A DNA stretch of 64,000 nucleotides from Colwellia sp. PAMC 21821 (GCF_002077175.1 NZ_CP014943.1:434001-498000); one strand, 5' to 3'. Positions 28,177 to 38,122 are shown, counted from the first letter of the stretch. Notes: generated by a model not told the origin, from the letters alone. Numbers and translations are program-made.

Positions 28177-28653
28177 TTACATATTGATGGTTCTGATAAG
28201 AAAGTATGCCGGCCAAATTTCACGTACTTGCCGCTCCCAATTTGGGTCCACTTTGCCATTAGGTAATTGCAACAACCAAAATTTAGCCCACTTTTGTACA
28301 TTTTTACCCGACTTACTCAGCTTGAGTGGTGAAAATCGACGCTTATATTCATTACCTTTATATTCAAAAACCGCATTGCTCCTGGCTCTTTTATGCAAGC
28401 AATCTAATTCTGCCGTAATTATTTCAACCTCCGACAGCGGTAAATAACCTTGGTTTTTTAAGCAAGCTAGTATCGCTGCTTTTTTGATACTCACCTGCAT
28501 ATATTCATCTATATATGGGGTGTACACCATACCCGTTAAACCATAAATAGAAGCAAGTTCACGATCAGCCAAAGCTTTAAGTGGCTCTAACTCTTGGTTA
28601 ATGTCAGTGAGATCACTCATAACATGAGGCGTTTTAACTAATTTTTTTGGCAA
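28177..28653 (-). CDS. Hypothetical protein, partner of the oxygenase gene
   Basis: A 158-residue cytoplasmic protein without recognised domain. It is basic in its second half (CLHKRARSNAVFEYKGNEYKRRF, KSGKNVQKWAKFW) and has no signal or membrane segment. The start is a TTG at 28653 because AAAGGAG lies 8 nt before it; the internal ATG at 28620 lacks any ribosome-binding site. It begins 38 nt after the 2-oxoglutarate oxygenase stop, so the two are probably co-transcribed. Confidence 0.6.
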   Translation of the reverse strand: MPKKLVKTPHVMSDLTDINQELEPLKALADRELASIYGLTGMVYTPYIDEYMQVSIKKAAILACLKNQGYLPLSEVEIITAELDCLHKRARSNAVFEYKGNEYKRRFSPLKLSKSGKNVQKWAKFWLLQLPNGKVDPNWERQVREIWPAYFLIRTINM

Positions 28654-28691
28654 TTATATTTCTCCTTTACCCTACATTCCATGAGCTTGCA

Positions 28692-29381
28692 CTAACGCGG
28701 TGGATCAATATTATTAGCAATACTGGTATTTAAACGAAACCAACCCGCAATAGCATAACGATCGCGTAAAGCGGGTAATACTTCATGAGGGAACTCTTCG
28801 CTTAAAAAAACGACTATGGTGCCAAAGTTTGGTGTTACCGTTATTTTACCATTATCAATAATGCTTGATTGTGCTGATTTTGGAGGATAAATAATTAATT
28901 CTCCGCCATCCTCTGCAGACCAATTAGGATTAAGGTAAACCACCACAGATAACACACGGTTATCTTCACCTTTAAAAGCGTCTTTATGCTTCTTATAAAA
29001 ATCGCCCTTGGCATAATGGGAAAAGTGACTTTCAAAAGAAAATAAGCCTAGAAACAGGCGCTTGTTTAGATAATTTTGCAGTAAGCCAGCCCAGTTTATC
29101 CACGCACCACCTGCCTCGGTATTCCCTGTTATCCAACAAATTTCATCGGTGCGAATAAAGTCATTAATAACATGATCTTTTGCTCGACCAATACCAGCGC
29201 GCTTAAAATTATCTTCAGGCAACTGAGTAATATGTTGTAACAATAGCGAAGTCAAATTTTCAGGTAAAGCGTAAGGGCAAATACTGAAACCCTTATCGAC
29301 AATATCACTCGCGATTAATTCAAAAAGTGATTCAAATAATGTTGGGTCATCACCGAGAGGAATAGCTTGAGCTATATTCAA
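28692..29381 (-). CDS. 2-oxoglutarate/Fe(II) oxygenase, prolyl 4-hydroxylase-like
   Basis: A 229-residue member of the P4Hc/SM-20 fold that hydroxylates a substrate, often protein or peptide, using oxygen and 2-oxoglutarate. The iron site is visible: HKDAF (His and Asp), and FPHEVLPALRDRYAIAGWFR (distal His and the Arg that binds 2-oxoglutarate); GGELIIYPP is also typical. No signal peptide. No ATG is available near the N-terminus; the TTG at 29381 is the best start but has no clear Shine-Dalgarno. Substrate unknown; the downstream hypothetical protein is a candidate partner. Confidence 0.8.
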   Translation of the reverse strand: MNIAQAIPLGDDPTLFESLFELIASDIVDKGFSICPYALPENLTSLLLQHITQLPEDNFKRAGIGRAKDHVINDFIRTDEICWITGNTEAGGAWINWAGLLQNYLNKRLFLGLFSFESHFSHYAKGDFYKKHKDAFKGEDNRVLSVVVYLNPNWSAEDGGELIIYPPKSAQSSIIDNGKITVTPNFGTIVVFLSEEFPHEVLPALRDRYAIAGWFRLNTSIANNIDPPR

Positions 29382-29562
29382 CGAGAGAATGTCTTAGAGA
29401 GGAAAACTAACATGGTGGTGTTAATCTAATAAAATGAAATATGCTTCATAATAGCATTATGTGCCAACATAAGCGTGGGCTTTCGTTGGCAAAAGTTCAT
29501 AAAACTATTTACAGAGTTAATTTACCTAAAACCGCTGATCCCAAAGATAGCCTTACCCCATG

Positions 29563-30567
29563 TTAAGGTTCGGTTAAGTGGTTAATTATTTTTTTATCTA
29601 GACTCTCCTGCCACGTTTCAGGCATTTGATTTAAAACTTGCCCCAACAACTTCTTTGCAACCATTCTTTCTGACCCTAGTTCAGATGAGGTTGAGGATAT
29701 TTTTGCCCATAAGTAGCTTTTGGCTAACAGTTGTTCTTGATTATCTTTTGCATTAGTAAACGCCTGCCAATACAATAACGCTGTTGGCATATAAGCCTGT
29801 TGATATTTACCTAATGCCGCTATTTCATACCAACGCAGTGCCAGGATTTCATTTACATCCATGCCGATACCTTGATCATAGAACTGCGCTAATAGATAAG
29901 CTGAACTAGGCGATTTTTCATTAGCAACACGGTGTAACCAATTAAAAGCTAGTTGATAATCTTGCGGGAAATATTGCCCGTAGAAATACCATTTACCAAG
30001 TTTAATCTGTGCACTTAATGCCCCATTTTTAGCAGCTTCAAGGCAAAGTTGCCGCCCAGCAATTAAATCAACTTTTACACCATCACCACTAAGCAATAAC
30101 TCACCCGCCTGGCATGCTCCATCAGCTATGCCATGCTCGAACGCCTTTACGAACCAATGATAAGCGAGCTTTTTGTTTTGCTCAACGCCCTCACCTTGCA
30201 TAAAGCACTGCCCCAATGCTTGCATAGCACCTGGCATATTATTCTTTGCAGCTTTTTGATACCACTGACAGGCTATTGATCGGCTTGGCTGAATGCCCCA
30301 ACCTAAATCATAAAATAACGCGACATTAAATTGCGCAAGACCATTTTCTAAAGAATCTTGCTCTTTAAAGGCTACTAATGCGGCTTCATATTGTTGCTTT
30401 GCGAGTAATGCCTGAGCATTGCGCAATGGGCCAGCCCAATCATCAGTGTCGTTAGCAAAAACAGGCAGGTTGAAGAATATTAGTAACATGAAATAAATAA
30501 GGCCGATAGTTAATCGACCTTGAATCTTGTGATATTTAAATTGTTTGTTCATGTTTAACAACGCCAT
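29563..30567 (-). CDS. Sel1-repeat protein, secreted or membrane-anchored
   Basis: A 334-residue protein with a hydrophobic N-terminal segment (GLIYFMLLIFFNLPVFA) followed by at least five Sel1-like repeats of about 36 residues (for example AMQALGQCFMQGEGVEQNKKLAYHWFVKAFEHG, AQIKLGKWYFYGQYFPQDYQLAFNW). Sel1 repeats form helical solenoids that bind proteins. The ATG at 30567 overlaps the stop of the preceding gene (TAATG), implying coupled translation; ATG 30552 is a weaker alternative. It is the last of a three-gene operon with a tail-collar-like and a PEP-CTERM protein, so it may act in their export or surface assembly. Confidence 0.82.
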   Translation of the reverse strand: MALLNMNKQFKYHKIQGRLTIGLIYFMLLIFFNLPVFANDTDDWAGPLRNAQALLAKQQYEAALVAFKEQDSLENGLAQFNVALFYDLGWGIQPSRSIACQWYQKAAKNNMPGAMQALGQCFMQGEGVEQNKKLAYHWFVKAFEHGIADGACQAGELLLSGDGVKVDLIAGRQLCLEAAKNGALSAQIKLGKWYFYGQYFPQDYQLAFNWLHRVANEKSPSSAYLLAQFYDQGIGMDVNEILALRWYEIAALGKYQQAYMPTALLYWQAFTNAKDNQEQLLAKSYLWAKISSTSSELGSERMVAKKLLGQVLNQMPETWQESLDKKIINHLTEP

Positions 30568-31274
30568 TAACTGCGCGAAGGAAAAATCCCTTGTAAGGCT
30601 ATTAGCCAAGTAAGTGAAAGGTAAGGTCCACGAATACTAAAAGCCTGACTACTACCGTTATTATTCACTACGGTACCTGACGTGGAATTTACATCGACAC
30701 TTAAATTAAAAGCAATCGAATCCGCACTCATATCGACATTAGGAGCACCACTATTATAAATATTTTCACGATTAGGGCTATTGGCTAAAACAGCGTCAGT
30801 GGGAATATTGGTGCTGCTTCTGGCGGACAAAGCACGTAATGCTATCGTTGTAGCACTGGTGTCAACAACATTAGCCGTTGTTGTCGTTGCCGTATGATTA
30901 TGAACCGGCATTTGTAAAACATTTAAGGTATGAGTTTCTGCACCGCCTCTTTGTCCTAAACGATAATCATTAAGTCCTGGTCCACGTCCCTGACCGATAG
31001 GCGAACGCCCACGCAAATCAGGTAAGCCGAAAGTTGTTCTACCATCGCCACCATAAGTTGTGCCTAGTAGTGAAAATAACGCCGTATTACTAGAAATCGC
31101 CAGTAATTGTCCTTCAGCTTTTGCCCAACTTCGAATGGCAAAATTGCCACCAAAAGCGCACATTCCGCCAAGAAAAGGTTGAGAAGAACAGGCTGATGCT
31201 TTCATTGGTATGGAGATAGCAGTGAATGTAAGTCCTAAAATACAACTTAACTTTATTAGTTTTAATGTTTTCAT
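30567..31274 (-). CDS. Secreted tail-collar-like protein (MdpB type)
   Basis: A 235-residue secreted protein. Signal peptide residues 1-29, then QPFLGGMCAFGGNFAIRSWAKAEGQLL..., LFSLLGTTYGGDGRTTFGLPDLRGRSPIGQG, which is the phage tail-collar/microcystin-dependent protein core, and a Thr/Ser/Asn-rich second half ending in GPYLSLTWLIALQGIFPSRS. Proteins of this type occur outside phages as secreted or cell-surface proteins. The ATG at 31274 has AAGGA at a spacing of 8; ATG 31280 is too close. It lies 37 nt after the PEP-CTERM gene and overlaps the Sel1 gene. Confidence 0.85.
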   Translation of the reverse strand: MKTLKLIKLSCILGLTFTAISIPMKASACSSQPFLGGMCAFGGNFAIRSWAKAEGQLLAISSNTALFSLLGTTYGGDGRTTFGLPDLRGRSPIGQGRGPGLNDYRLGQRGGAETHTLNVLQMPVHNHTATTTTANVVDTSATTIALRALSARSSTNIPTDAVLANSPNRENIYNSGAPNVDMSADSIAFNLSVDVNSTSGTVVNNNGSSQAFSIRGPYLSLTWLIALQGIFPSRS

Positions 31275-31311
31275 TTTCATTTTCCTTAAAGGGTAAATAA
31301 TAAATTAACGA

Positions 31312-32142
31312 CTAATTTTTTGCTCTACGTTTCACTTGCAATAGTAACATCGCTATAAAAAACAGTATGAAGGTACTAGGCTCTGGAACTGGTGAAGGGG
31401 GCTGGGGCGTATTAGTTAAATTATCAGCACTAACAACACTAATAAAGGCACTAGTACGAGCATTAAAAATAGACGTGTTATCAAAAGCACCACCATCCAT
31501 TTTTAATAACGCAGAAAAACTATTGGAAGCACCCGCTAATAACGTAATATCAAAAAGGAATGTGCCACTATCAGATAAGGTAGCGCCACTGCTAGTCAAA
31601 GCAGTACCATTTTTTTGATCACCAAAAGCCGTATCTGAAGTTAAATCTGAAAAAAACAATTCATCGAGTAAACTATTAAATAGGTTAATTTCAGCATCAA
31701 CAAAAGCATCGCTGCCATCTGCGTCAGAAAAATTTGAAAACGCTAATTCAAAAAATATTTGGTAGCTGTCAGTTGCCGAACTATTGCTCAATGAAAAACC
31801 TATATCGAAGATAAAGTCAGGAACTTCACTAGTGACGCCAGCCGTAGTGGACGCAATAGCACTAACGCCTACGCCATCACCATAATCAGTGAGTGTTCCA
31901 CCTAAAGGATTGACGCCCGTAGGGGTAATATTAGCAATAGTGGTGAGAGACGTACCGCCACCGATAACAAGTGACATATCAGCATTTTGAGTGGCGTTGC
32001 CGGTTGTAAAAGTTGAATTCACCGTATCAAATTCAACATTACCTGTAATATTAAGATCTGAAGTAATTAAGCTGGCTGTAGCCGTCGGTGTAATAAAAAC
32101 TAAAGCACATAGAATGGAACAAATTCTTATAATTTTACGCAT
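31312..32142 (-). CDS. PEP-CTERM sorting-signal protein
   Basis: A 276-residue exported protein of the PEP-CTERM class. Signal peptide residues 1-23 (ALVFITPTATAS), a Ser/Thr/Asp-rich middle with beta-strand character, and the C-terminal sorting signal: PVPEPSTFILFFIAMLLL followed by the basic tail QVKRRAKN. Such proteins are processed by an exosortase (EpsH-type) and end up in the outer envelope or biofilm. No exosortase gene is in the window. AAGGA precedes the ATG by 8 nt, and a possible sigma-54 promoter lies just upstream. First gene of a three-gene operon. Confidence 0.9.
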   Translation of the reverse strand: MRKIIRICSILCALVFITPTATASLITSDLNITGNVEFDTVNSTFTTGNATQNADMSLVIGGGTSLTTIANITPTGVNPLGGTLTDYGDGVGVSAIASTTAGVTSEVPDFIFDIGFSLSNSSATDSYQIFFELAFSNFSDADGSDAFVDAEINLFNSLLDELFFSDLTSDTAFGDQKNGTALTSSGATLSDSGTFLFDITLLAGASNSFSALLKMDGGAFDNTSIFNARTSAFISVVSADNLTNTPQPPSPVPEPSTFILFFIAMLLLQVKRRAKN

Positions 32143-32179
32143 CCGTGTAATCCTTTTAATAAGTTGTTAGTAGCAGGTA

Positions 32180-32196
32180 TGCAAGCTTTAAGCCCA
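32180..32196 (-). promoter_or_regulatory. Possible sigma-54 promoter of the PEP-CTERM operon
   Basis: On the minus strand GGGCTTAAAGCTTGCA has the required GG-N10-GC spacing and a perfect TTGCA -12 element; the -24 element matches TGGCAC only in part (GGC). Transcription would start near 32168, about 26 nt before the ATG. PEP-CTERM genes of several proteobacteria are known to be sigma-54 dependent. Confidence 0.45.
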
Positions 32197-32705
32197 TTCA
32201 TAAATTGTACATAAAAGCAGCAACTTACTATTCTTAGTAAAATGTAATAAATAGAAAGTGTAAAATTTTATGACATATTTAAAAGGTATTTATCGGAGGG
32301 GTTTTTAATTCTTTCATACTGTTTTTATCAGTAAACTTTGCTAAAAAGTAGTGTTATTGAAGGTGTAAACATTACTTAAAATTAGGAGGATATATTATCA
32401 GTGACGCTAACTAGCTACTGAGCAGGAAGTGATAACTCTTATCGATAATTTTCATTGATACCAATTAGCTTGTTCGATAGCTTGATATTGGTGATAAACT
32501 GATAATTTCTTTGAAATCTATAATTTACGGGAAGAGAGAATGTGATTAAGACTGTAATTGAGTTTTGAATTGCTTATTTAAGAAGTTATATTTGCTGAAT
32601 TGGTCAATACTGGAATTTTAGTAAGATACACTCCCTGTATCTTACTACTCTTAACTGGCGCTTAGATTAATATATTTATGAAGTACGTGAGTTGTATTCA
32701 AAAAA
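32197..32705. other. Intergenic stretch, one hairpin
   Basis: AT-rich, no gene seen. At 32620-32646 a perfect 11-bp inverted repeat (AGTAAGATACA / TGTATCTTACT, 5-nt loop) lies 60 nt after the ABC-F stop; it lacks a T-run on either strand but may mark that gene's 3' end. Confidence 0.5.
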
Positions 32706-34310
32706 CTAAGCGATTTTTTTCACTTGTTCTTGGTTATCAAGGTATTCATCTAACGAGCCTTGAAAATCAATTAACTTTTTATCTTTAATATCAATAATAC
32801 GTGTTGCTAAGCTTGAAACAAACTCGCGGTCATGGCTAACAAAAATTAATGTACCTTCAAAGTCTTTTAACGCGTTATTAAGTGCATCAATCGCTTCGAT
32901 GTCCATGTGGTTGGTTGGCTCATCCATGATCAAGACATTGATATCAGCCATCATTAACATGCCAAATAACAAGCGGTTCTTTTCACCACCTGAACAGTTA
33001 CGCGCTTTTTTGTTCGCATCGTCATCAGTAAATAACATACGGCCTAGCATACCACGAACACTTAAATCGTTATGACAAGGTCGACGCCATTGTGACATCC
33101 ACTCCATTAACGTTAAGTCATTGTCAAAAAATGAACCACTGTCTTGTGGACAATAACCCACTGAAGCATTTTCAGACCACTTAACAACACCTTCTAGGTG
33201 ATCTAACTCGCTCATTAAACAACGTAACAAGGTAGTTTTACCCACGCCGTTTTCGCCAATTATTGCTAACTTGGCACCGGCTTCTAATAATAAGTCGCCT
33301 TTTTCAAACAATATTTTACCATCAAAGCCGTGACTTAAATTTTCAAGTTCTAAGGCTTGACGGTGCATTTTCTTACCTGGAGCAAAAGCAATTTTAGGCG
33401 TTATGCGACTCGATGATTTAACATCATCAAGTTTAATTTTATCCATTTTCTTTGCACGAGAACTCGCTTGTTTTGCTTTTGATGCATTAGCACCAAAACG
33501 GTTAACAAAGTCTTGTAGCTCGGCAATTTCTGCTACTTTTTTATCGTTACCGGCTAATAACTGCTCACGTAGTAAACCAGATTGTGCTAAGTAAAACTCG
33601 TAGTTACCTGGGTAAACACGTAGTTCACCGTAATCAATATCCGCCATATGTGTGCAAACAGAATTAAGGAAATGTCTATCATGCGAAATGATGATCATAG
33701 TACATTTACGTTTGTTCAACTCACCTTCTAACCAGCTAATGGTATGAATATCCAAGTTGTTGGTAGGCTCATCGAGTAGTAAAATATCTGGGTTTGCGAA
33801 CAAGGCTTGTGCAAGTAAAACACGTAGTTTCCAACCCGGTGCTACTTGCTGCATTGAACCGTAATGAAACGACTCATCAATACCTGCTTCAAGCAATATT
33901 TCGCCAGCACGACTTTCTGCGGTGTAACCGTCCATTTCTGCAAATTCGCTTTCTAAGTCACCAACACGCATACCATCGGCTTCACTCATTTCAGCTTGTG
34001 CGTAAATAGCATCTCTTTCTTGCTTAACTTTCCATAGCGGCATATCACCCATGATCACAGTATCAATAACATTGTGTGCTTCAAAAGCAAACTGGTCTTG
34101 GCCCAAAGTACTGACTTTGTTGCCTGTACTTACCGATACATTGCCTGAGCTTGGCACTAAATCACCACTCAGTATTTTCATAAATGTAGACTTGCCACAG
34201 CCATTTGCGCCGATCAAACCGTAGCGGTGACCGTTGCCAAATTTAGCCGAAATGTTTTCAAATAACGGCTCTGCGCCAAATTGCATGGTAATGTTCGATG
34301 TAGTGATCAA
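32706..34310 (-). CDS. ybiT: ABC-F ATPase YbiT
   Basis: A 534-residue soluble protein with two ABC ATPase domains and no membrane part. Domain 1: Walker [10 protein letters not shown], signature region [15 protein letters not shown], Walker [12 protein letters not shown]. Domain 2: [33 protein letters not shown]. The linker (residues about 240-310) is rich in Lys and Ala as in translation-factor ABC-Fs. The sequence follows E. coli YbiT closely, including [32 protein letters not shown] proteins act at the ribosome to relieve stalling. It is transcribed alone. Confidence 0.93.
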   Translation of the reverse strand: MITTSNITMQFGAEPLFENISAKFGNGHRYGLIGANGCGKSTFMKILSGDLVPSSGNVSVSTGNKVSTLGQDQFAFEAHNVIDTVIMGDMPLWKVKQERDAIYAQAEMSEADGMRVGDLESEFAEMDGYTAESRAGEILLEAGIDESFHYGSMQQVAPGWKLRVLLAQALFANPDILLLDEPTNNLDIHTISWLEGELNKRKCTMIIISHDRHFLNSVCTHMADIDYGELRVYPGNYEFYLAQSGLLREQLLAGNDKKVAEIAELQDFVNRFGANASKAKQASSRAKKMDKIKLDDVKSSSRITPKIAFAPGKKMHRQALELENLSHGFDGKILFEKGDLLLEAGAKLAIIGENGVGKTTLLRCLMSELDHLEGVVKWSENASVGYCPQDSGSFFDNDLTLMEWMSQWRRPCHNDLSVRGMLGRMLFTDDDANKKARNCSGGEKNRLLFGMLMMADINVLIMDEPTNHMDIEAIDALNNALKDFEGTLIFVSHDREFVSSLATRIIDIKDKKLIDFQGSLDEYLDNQEQVKKIA

Positions 34311-34788
34311 AGAGGTATTCCTATTTTCCGTTAACTAAACTCACAAGTGCTAACGGATAGCTTTAAAGTGATAGTTAATGCTGTGATTGTTGTAACCAAG
34401 CCAGATGTATTGATATACAACTGCCTAGCCACCGTAATAAAGCCGCGCATTATACAGTAATAATGCTCTGACCCCCACCGAAACTTTGCTTTTAATTGAT
34501 TATTTTATAAACAGTGCATTATTGTATGATTTAATGCTGGTGAGGCTTGTGTACTTAAATTAAAATTTGCCTTAAAAACATCCTGTAAGTTCAGTTCAAC
34601 AGAAAGGTCTACTTATAATTTACTATCTTATTTTATTACATTTTCAAACAGCTACTCACTCCTAAGCTAGTCTATCGCTATAATTCAGCAACAATAACGC
34701 GCAATATGTCTTGTATCGCCTATAATTAAAGATTATAAGTGAATGATAAAAAGCACCTCGCCCTTTCTACAATTATTAAGGAACTCCT
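34311..34788. other. Intergenic stretch
   Basis: Divergent promoter region between ybiT and the metalloprotease gene. GCTCTGACCCCC at 34465-34476 resembles (in reverse) the GGGGTCAGAGC ends tied to REP-associated transposases; otherwise nothing recognised. Confidence 0.35.
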
Positions 34789-35487
34789 TTGAAAGTATTA
34801 AAATCACTACTTTTCATTATGGGATTATTTGTTATAACTCAAGCTAAAGCGGGCTTTATTACCACCAATGAACTTGCTCTAGATGCTATATTTTCACAAT
34901 CGAGTTTTGGAAGTAGACCAATAGATATTCGTATAGGGGCATCAACAGAATTAATTTTCCCTGACCTTCTAGATATATCAAGTGACAGAGAGGTTTTTAA
35001 GCTATTTAATCTTCATGTAGGTGCATTTAATGTGGTAAATTTTTATTTTATAGACTCTATTAGCGCATGCGGAATAATAAACGTTAATATCGTCGGCTGT
35101 GGTGAGTTTCCAGGGAATGACTTTGTTGTAGAATCGTCGTTCGCCGCAGGTCGTTTTGGTGGTGAATTATTAGCTCACGAACTTGGCCATAACTTAGGAT
35201 TACCTCACAAATCTGGTCAATTTCTAATGAATGGCTTGCTAAATAACAATACCACGTTGACCACAGATGAGGTTGCAAGAATACATAACAGTTTTTTAGT
35301 GCAAAATAATGGACAGACGAGCGATATAGAGTATTGGATTGATATTAATCCGGTGTTAATTGTTGCAATCGCTAGTACACCTGTTCCAGAGCCAAGCACA
35401 TTAGTTTTATTACTGCTTTCTGTGGGATTTTTAGTTAGAAAAAACAGTCTTAAATCATATCAACAATTAAAATCTACCCTCAATTAG
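34789..35487 (+). CDS. PEP-CTERM predicted zinc metalloprotease
   Basis: A 232-residue exported protein with a signal peptide (residues 1-23) and a zinc site LLAHELGHNLGLPHKSGQFLMNGLL: HExxHxxGxxH followed by a Met that can form the Met-turn of metzincins. It ends with the sorting signal STPVPEPSTLVLLLLSVGFL and the basic RKN tail, so it should be handled by an exosortase. Start is TTG 34789 with AAGGA at spacing 6. Likely an envelope-attached protease; substrate unknown. A metzincin with a PEP-CTERM tail is a recognised but uncommon combination. Confidence 0.85.
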   Translation: MKVLKSLLFIMGLFVITQAKAGFITTNELALDAIFSQSSFGSRPIDIRIGASTELIFPDLLDISSDREVFKLFNLHVGAFNVVNFYFIDSISACGIINVNIVGCGEFPGNDFVVESSFAAGRFGGELLAHELGHNLGLPHKSGQFLMNGLLNNNTTLTTDEVARIHNSFLVQNNGQTSDIEYWIDINPVLIVAIASTPVPEPSTLVLLLLSVGFLVRKNSLKSYQQLKSTLN

Positions 35488-35515
35488 CGTAGTTTCTTTA
35501 GTTCATGGAGCTATC

Positions 35516-35968
35516 ATGCTACCTAGTAAATCAGTTTTATTAATCTTTTTACTTGTTTTAATATTTATAAGTCCTGCAAATAGCCATGATCCAAAGTCAC
35601 TCGATAATTGGCAGATTTTTTGTCCGAATAGCCAGCTGTGTTTTGATCGTCCTTTAAGTTTAAAAGCAGCTGATGTACAAATTATAGATTCAATCGCAGG
35701 TCAATTAGAGAACAAAAATTTACTGTTAAGTTATGACTTAGGCTTGTATGCTTCAACATTTCGCGAGCTAATGTCTGCGACTGCTGAGCCAATTATAGTT
35801 GACGGCCATCAAGGGCGAATATTAATACAGCAAAACAAAATGGCACTAACCATTCCTAATATTTCAGGTAATACGAGCTTTTCGATGTTAATCGAGTTTA
35901 AAAGTACAGTTAAGTTAGATCAGGGTAAACGGATTTTTAAATCGATTAAATTTACACTTACACAGTAA
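35516..35968 (+). CDS. Hypothetical secreted protein
   Basis: A 150-residue protein with a clear signal peptide (MLPSKSVLLIFLLVLIFISPANS) and no recognised domain. GGAG lies 5 nt before the ATG. The mature part has two Cys (FCPNSQLCF) near its start that could form a disulfide. It lies 28 nt after the metalloprotease gene in the same direction and is probably co-transcribed, so it may be a substrate, inhibitor or partner of that enzyme. Confidence 0.65.
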   Translation: MLPSKSVLLIFLLVLIFISPANSHDPKSLDNWQIFCPNSQLCFDRPLSLKAADVQIIDSIAGQLENKNLLLSYDLGLYASTFRELMSATAEPIIVDGHQGRILIQQNKMALTIPNISGNTSFSMLIEFKSTVKLDQGKRIFKSIKFTLTQ

Positions 35969-36124
35969 CTATTGCGTCATGTTTAAGCCGCTATGCTTTA
36001 GGTATTCGTATAATATCTGAATGAAGCATGTGCAAAAGTTATCATTGCCTCAGACTTACTTTACGAAGTTAATAAAACTAAATAATTAATAAGTTGAATC
36101 GATAAAGTATGAGTTAAAAACCCA

Positions 36125-38122
36125 TTACACTTTTAGCACAACGACTTCATTAAGCAGTTGAACAAAAGTATTAATTTCAACGGGAGGACTACACACATAG
36201 CCTTGATAATAACCACAGTTTAGTGATGCTAAGTAGTTCACTTGCTCACGCGTTTCAACACCTTCCGCCACTACACTTATTTTTAGCGTTTGAGCCATAT
36301 TAACAATGGTTTCAATAAAGATTGCGCCCTCTTGGGTATCGTAATCATCCAAAAATGCCTTGTCTATTTTGAGTACATCGATAGGAAAGGTTTTTAAATA
36401 GGATAACGAAGAATAACCGGTACCAAAATCGTCGAGTGATATTTTAACACCTAGTGCTTTAATGGCCGAAAATGTTTTATGTACCGCTTTGCTGTCATTT
36501 AAAAATACAGATTCAGTAATCTCTAAAAAAACTTTGTTGGCGCTTACTTTATAGGTGTCTATTAAAGACTCGAGATGAGAAACAAATCCTCGTTGAAGAA
36601 TTTGTTGAGCTGCAACATTAATCGACATTCTAAGCTGATAGTTATTATCTTCCCAAATTCTCAGTTGTTTAATCGCTGTTTCCAGTACCCAATCACCAAG
36701 CTCAATAATAAAGCCATTCTGTTCAGCAATAGGGATAAAAACATTAGGTGGAATAAAGACGTCGTTAGAATCTTTCCAGCGAATAAGTGCTTCAGCGCCA
36801 GTTATAATACCTGTTTTCACATCATTTTGTGGCTGGTAATAAAGCTCGTACTGATCGTTTTTCAGCGCTTCACGCATGGCATTTGTCAGCTCTATATATT
36901 CCTGAGTTTTGACATTAAGGCTTTCAGTAAAAAAGTGATACCCTCGCCGACCGCGTGCTTTCGTTTCATACATGGCAATATCGGCATTCTTCATTAATGT
37001 CACAAGATCACCACCATCTTTAGGGTAAACCGTGATCCCGATACTACTGGTAATTTGGATGGTAAAGGTATTAATTAACCATGCTTTCATGAGTTGAGTT
37101 TGGATACGGTCGATGATTTCATATAACTCAATATCGTCTTTATAATGCGTTAATACAATAACAAACTCATCACCACCGATACGTGCTACAACGTCATTAA
37201 CACGTAGAATTTTTTGTATTGCTTGAGCAATACTTTTTAATAATTCATCGCCAACATCATGCCCTAAAGAGTCATTAACTGACTTAAAGTGATCTAGATC
37301 TAAAAATAATAGTGCAAATTCTTTTTGCTCTCTGTTACTCACCTCTATAATTTGTTCCACTCTTTCCTGCAAGTAATTTCGGTTGGCAAGTCCACTAAGT
37401 GAATCTGTTCTAGCTAAGTTATAAAGTTCCTTTTTTTCCTGGTCTAGTCGACTAAATGTTTGCACCATAGAAGCACGTATATATTCGATTTCCCGAATGC
37501 TAAACGGCTTGGGAATATTTGAATGATCGTACGCATATTGGCGTAAAGCTGCTAGCGGCAAAGCGACTAGTCGTCCAATAACCAACCAAATTATAGCCAC
37601 AAAAATAATGGGGATAAGGATAAAAAACAGAATAAAATCGCGCTTCGCTTGCGTAAAGTTATGTTTGATATATTCATTATCAAAATAGAAAACCAGTGCG
37701 TAATTTTTAATTAACTTCCCCTGGTAATAGTAAATATTGCCCTGTAATGCACTTTTGTCATTCAGAAACACAAAATCACTTTTATGCGGAGCAAAATACA
37801 AGTCGCTTGCTGTTGGTATTTTTGAGTACTTATGTTCGGTTGTCATCACTAGTTCGTCATCTTTAAAGATCGCAATAGCACTCAAATATTTATTATTAGC
37901 TGCTCTTCTATCAAGCAATGGTCTAGCAGAAGAAATGGGCTCTTTTTTTATTTGCTTTGATAAAACATAGGACAGTTCAGAAAGGTCGTTTTTTATACTT
38001 GTTACAATAATTTTTGCGGTAATATCACGCTGAGAAAAGTAATAATATGCAAATATAATATACATACCGGTAAGTAAGAAAAAGATTAAACCAAAGGCGA
38101 CTTTTTTAATCGTTAAATTCAT
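36125..38122 (-). CDS. Membrane GGDEF-EAL protein (cyclic di-GMP)
   Basis: A 665-residue signalling protein. Two membrane helices (residues about 9-29 and 164-187) bracket a periplasmic sensor region of about 130 residues with no recognised domain. The GGDEF domain (about 240-405) has intact ARIGGDEF and the inhibitory site RxxD five residues before it (RVND). The EAL domain (about 415-660) has GAEALIRWK, INVAA, LEITES, DDFGTGYSS, LKIDKAF, VAEGVET and QGY, so both synthesis and hydrolysis of cyclic di-GMP look possible. The start overlaps the stop of the binding-protein gene (ATGA), which suggests that the pair works together. Confidence 0.94.
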   Translation of the reverse strand: MNLTIKKVAFGLIFFLLTGMYIIFAYYYFSQRDITAKIIVTSIKNDLSELSYVLSKQIKKEPISSARPLLDRRAANNKYLSAIAIFKDDELVMTTEHKYSKIPTASDLYFAPHKSDFVFLNDKSALQGNIYYYQGKLIKNYALVFYFDNEYIKHNFTQAKRDFILFFILIPIIFVAIIWLVIGRLVALPLAALRQYAYDHSNIPKPFSIREIEYIRASMVQTFSRLDQEKKELYNLARTDSLSGLANRNYLQERVEQIIEVSNREQKEFALLFLDLDHFKSVNDSLGHDVGDELLKSIAQAIQKILRVNDVVARIGGDEFVIVLTHYKDDIELYEIIDRIQTQLMKAWLINTFTIQITSSIGITVYPKDGGDLVTLMKNADIAMYETKARGRRGYHFFTESLNVKTQEYIELTNAMREALKNDQYELYYQPQNDVKTGIITGAEALIRWKDSNDVFIPPNVFIPIAEQNGFIIELGDWVLETAIKQLRIWEDNNYQLRMSINVAAQQILQRGFVSHLESLIDTYKVSANKVFLEITESVFLNDSKAVHKTFSAIKALGVKISLDDFGTGYSSLSYLKTFPIDVLKIDKAFLDDYDTQEGAIFIETIVNMAQTLKISVVAEGVETREQVNYLASLNCGYYQGYVCSPPVEINTFVQLLNEVVVLKV

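Noticed and set aside
30567..31274. Prophage or tailocin because of the tail-collar domain
   Set aside because: No other phage gene is nearby; the protein has a signal peptide and sits in an operon with envelope proteins.
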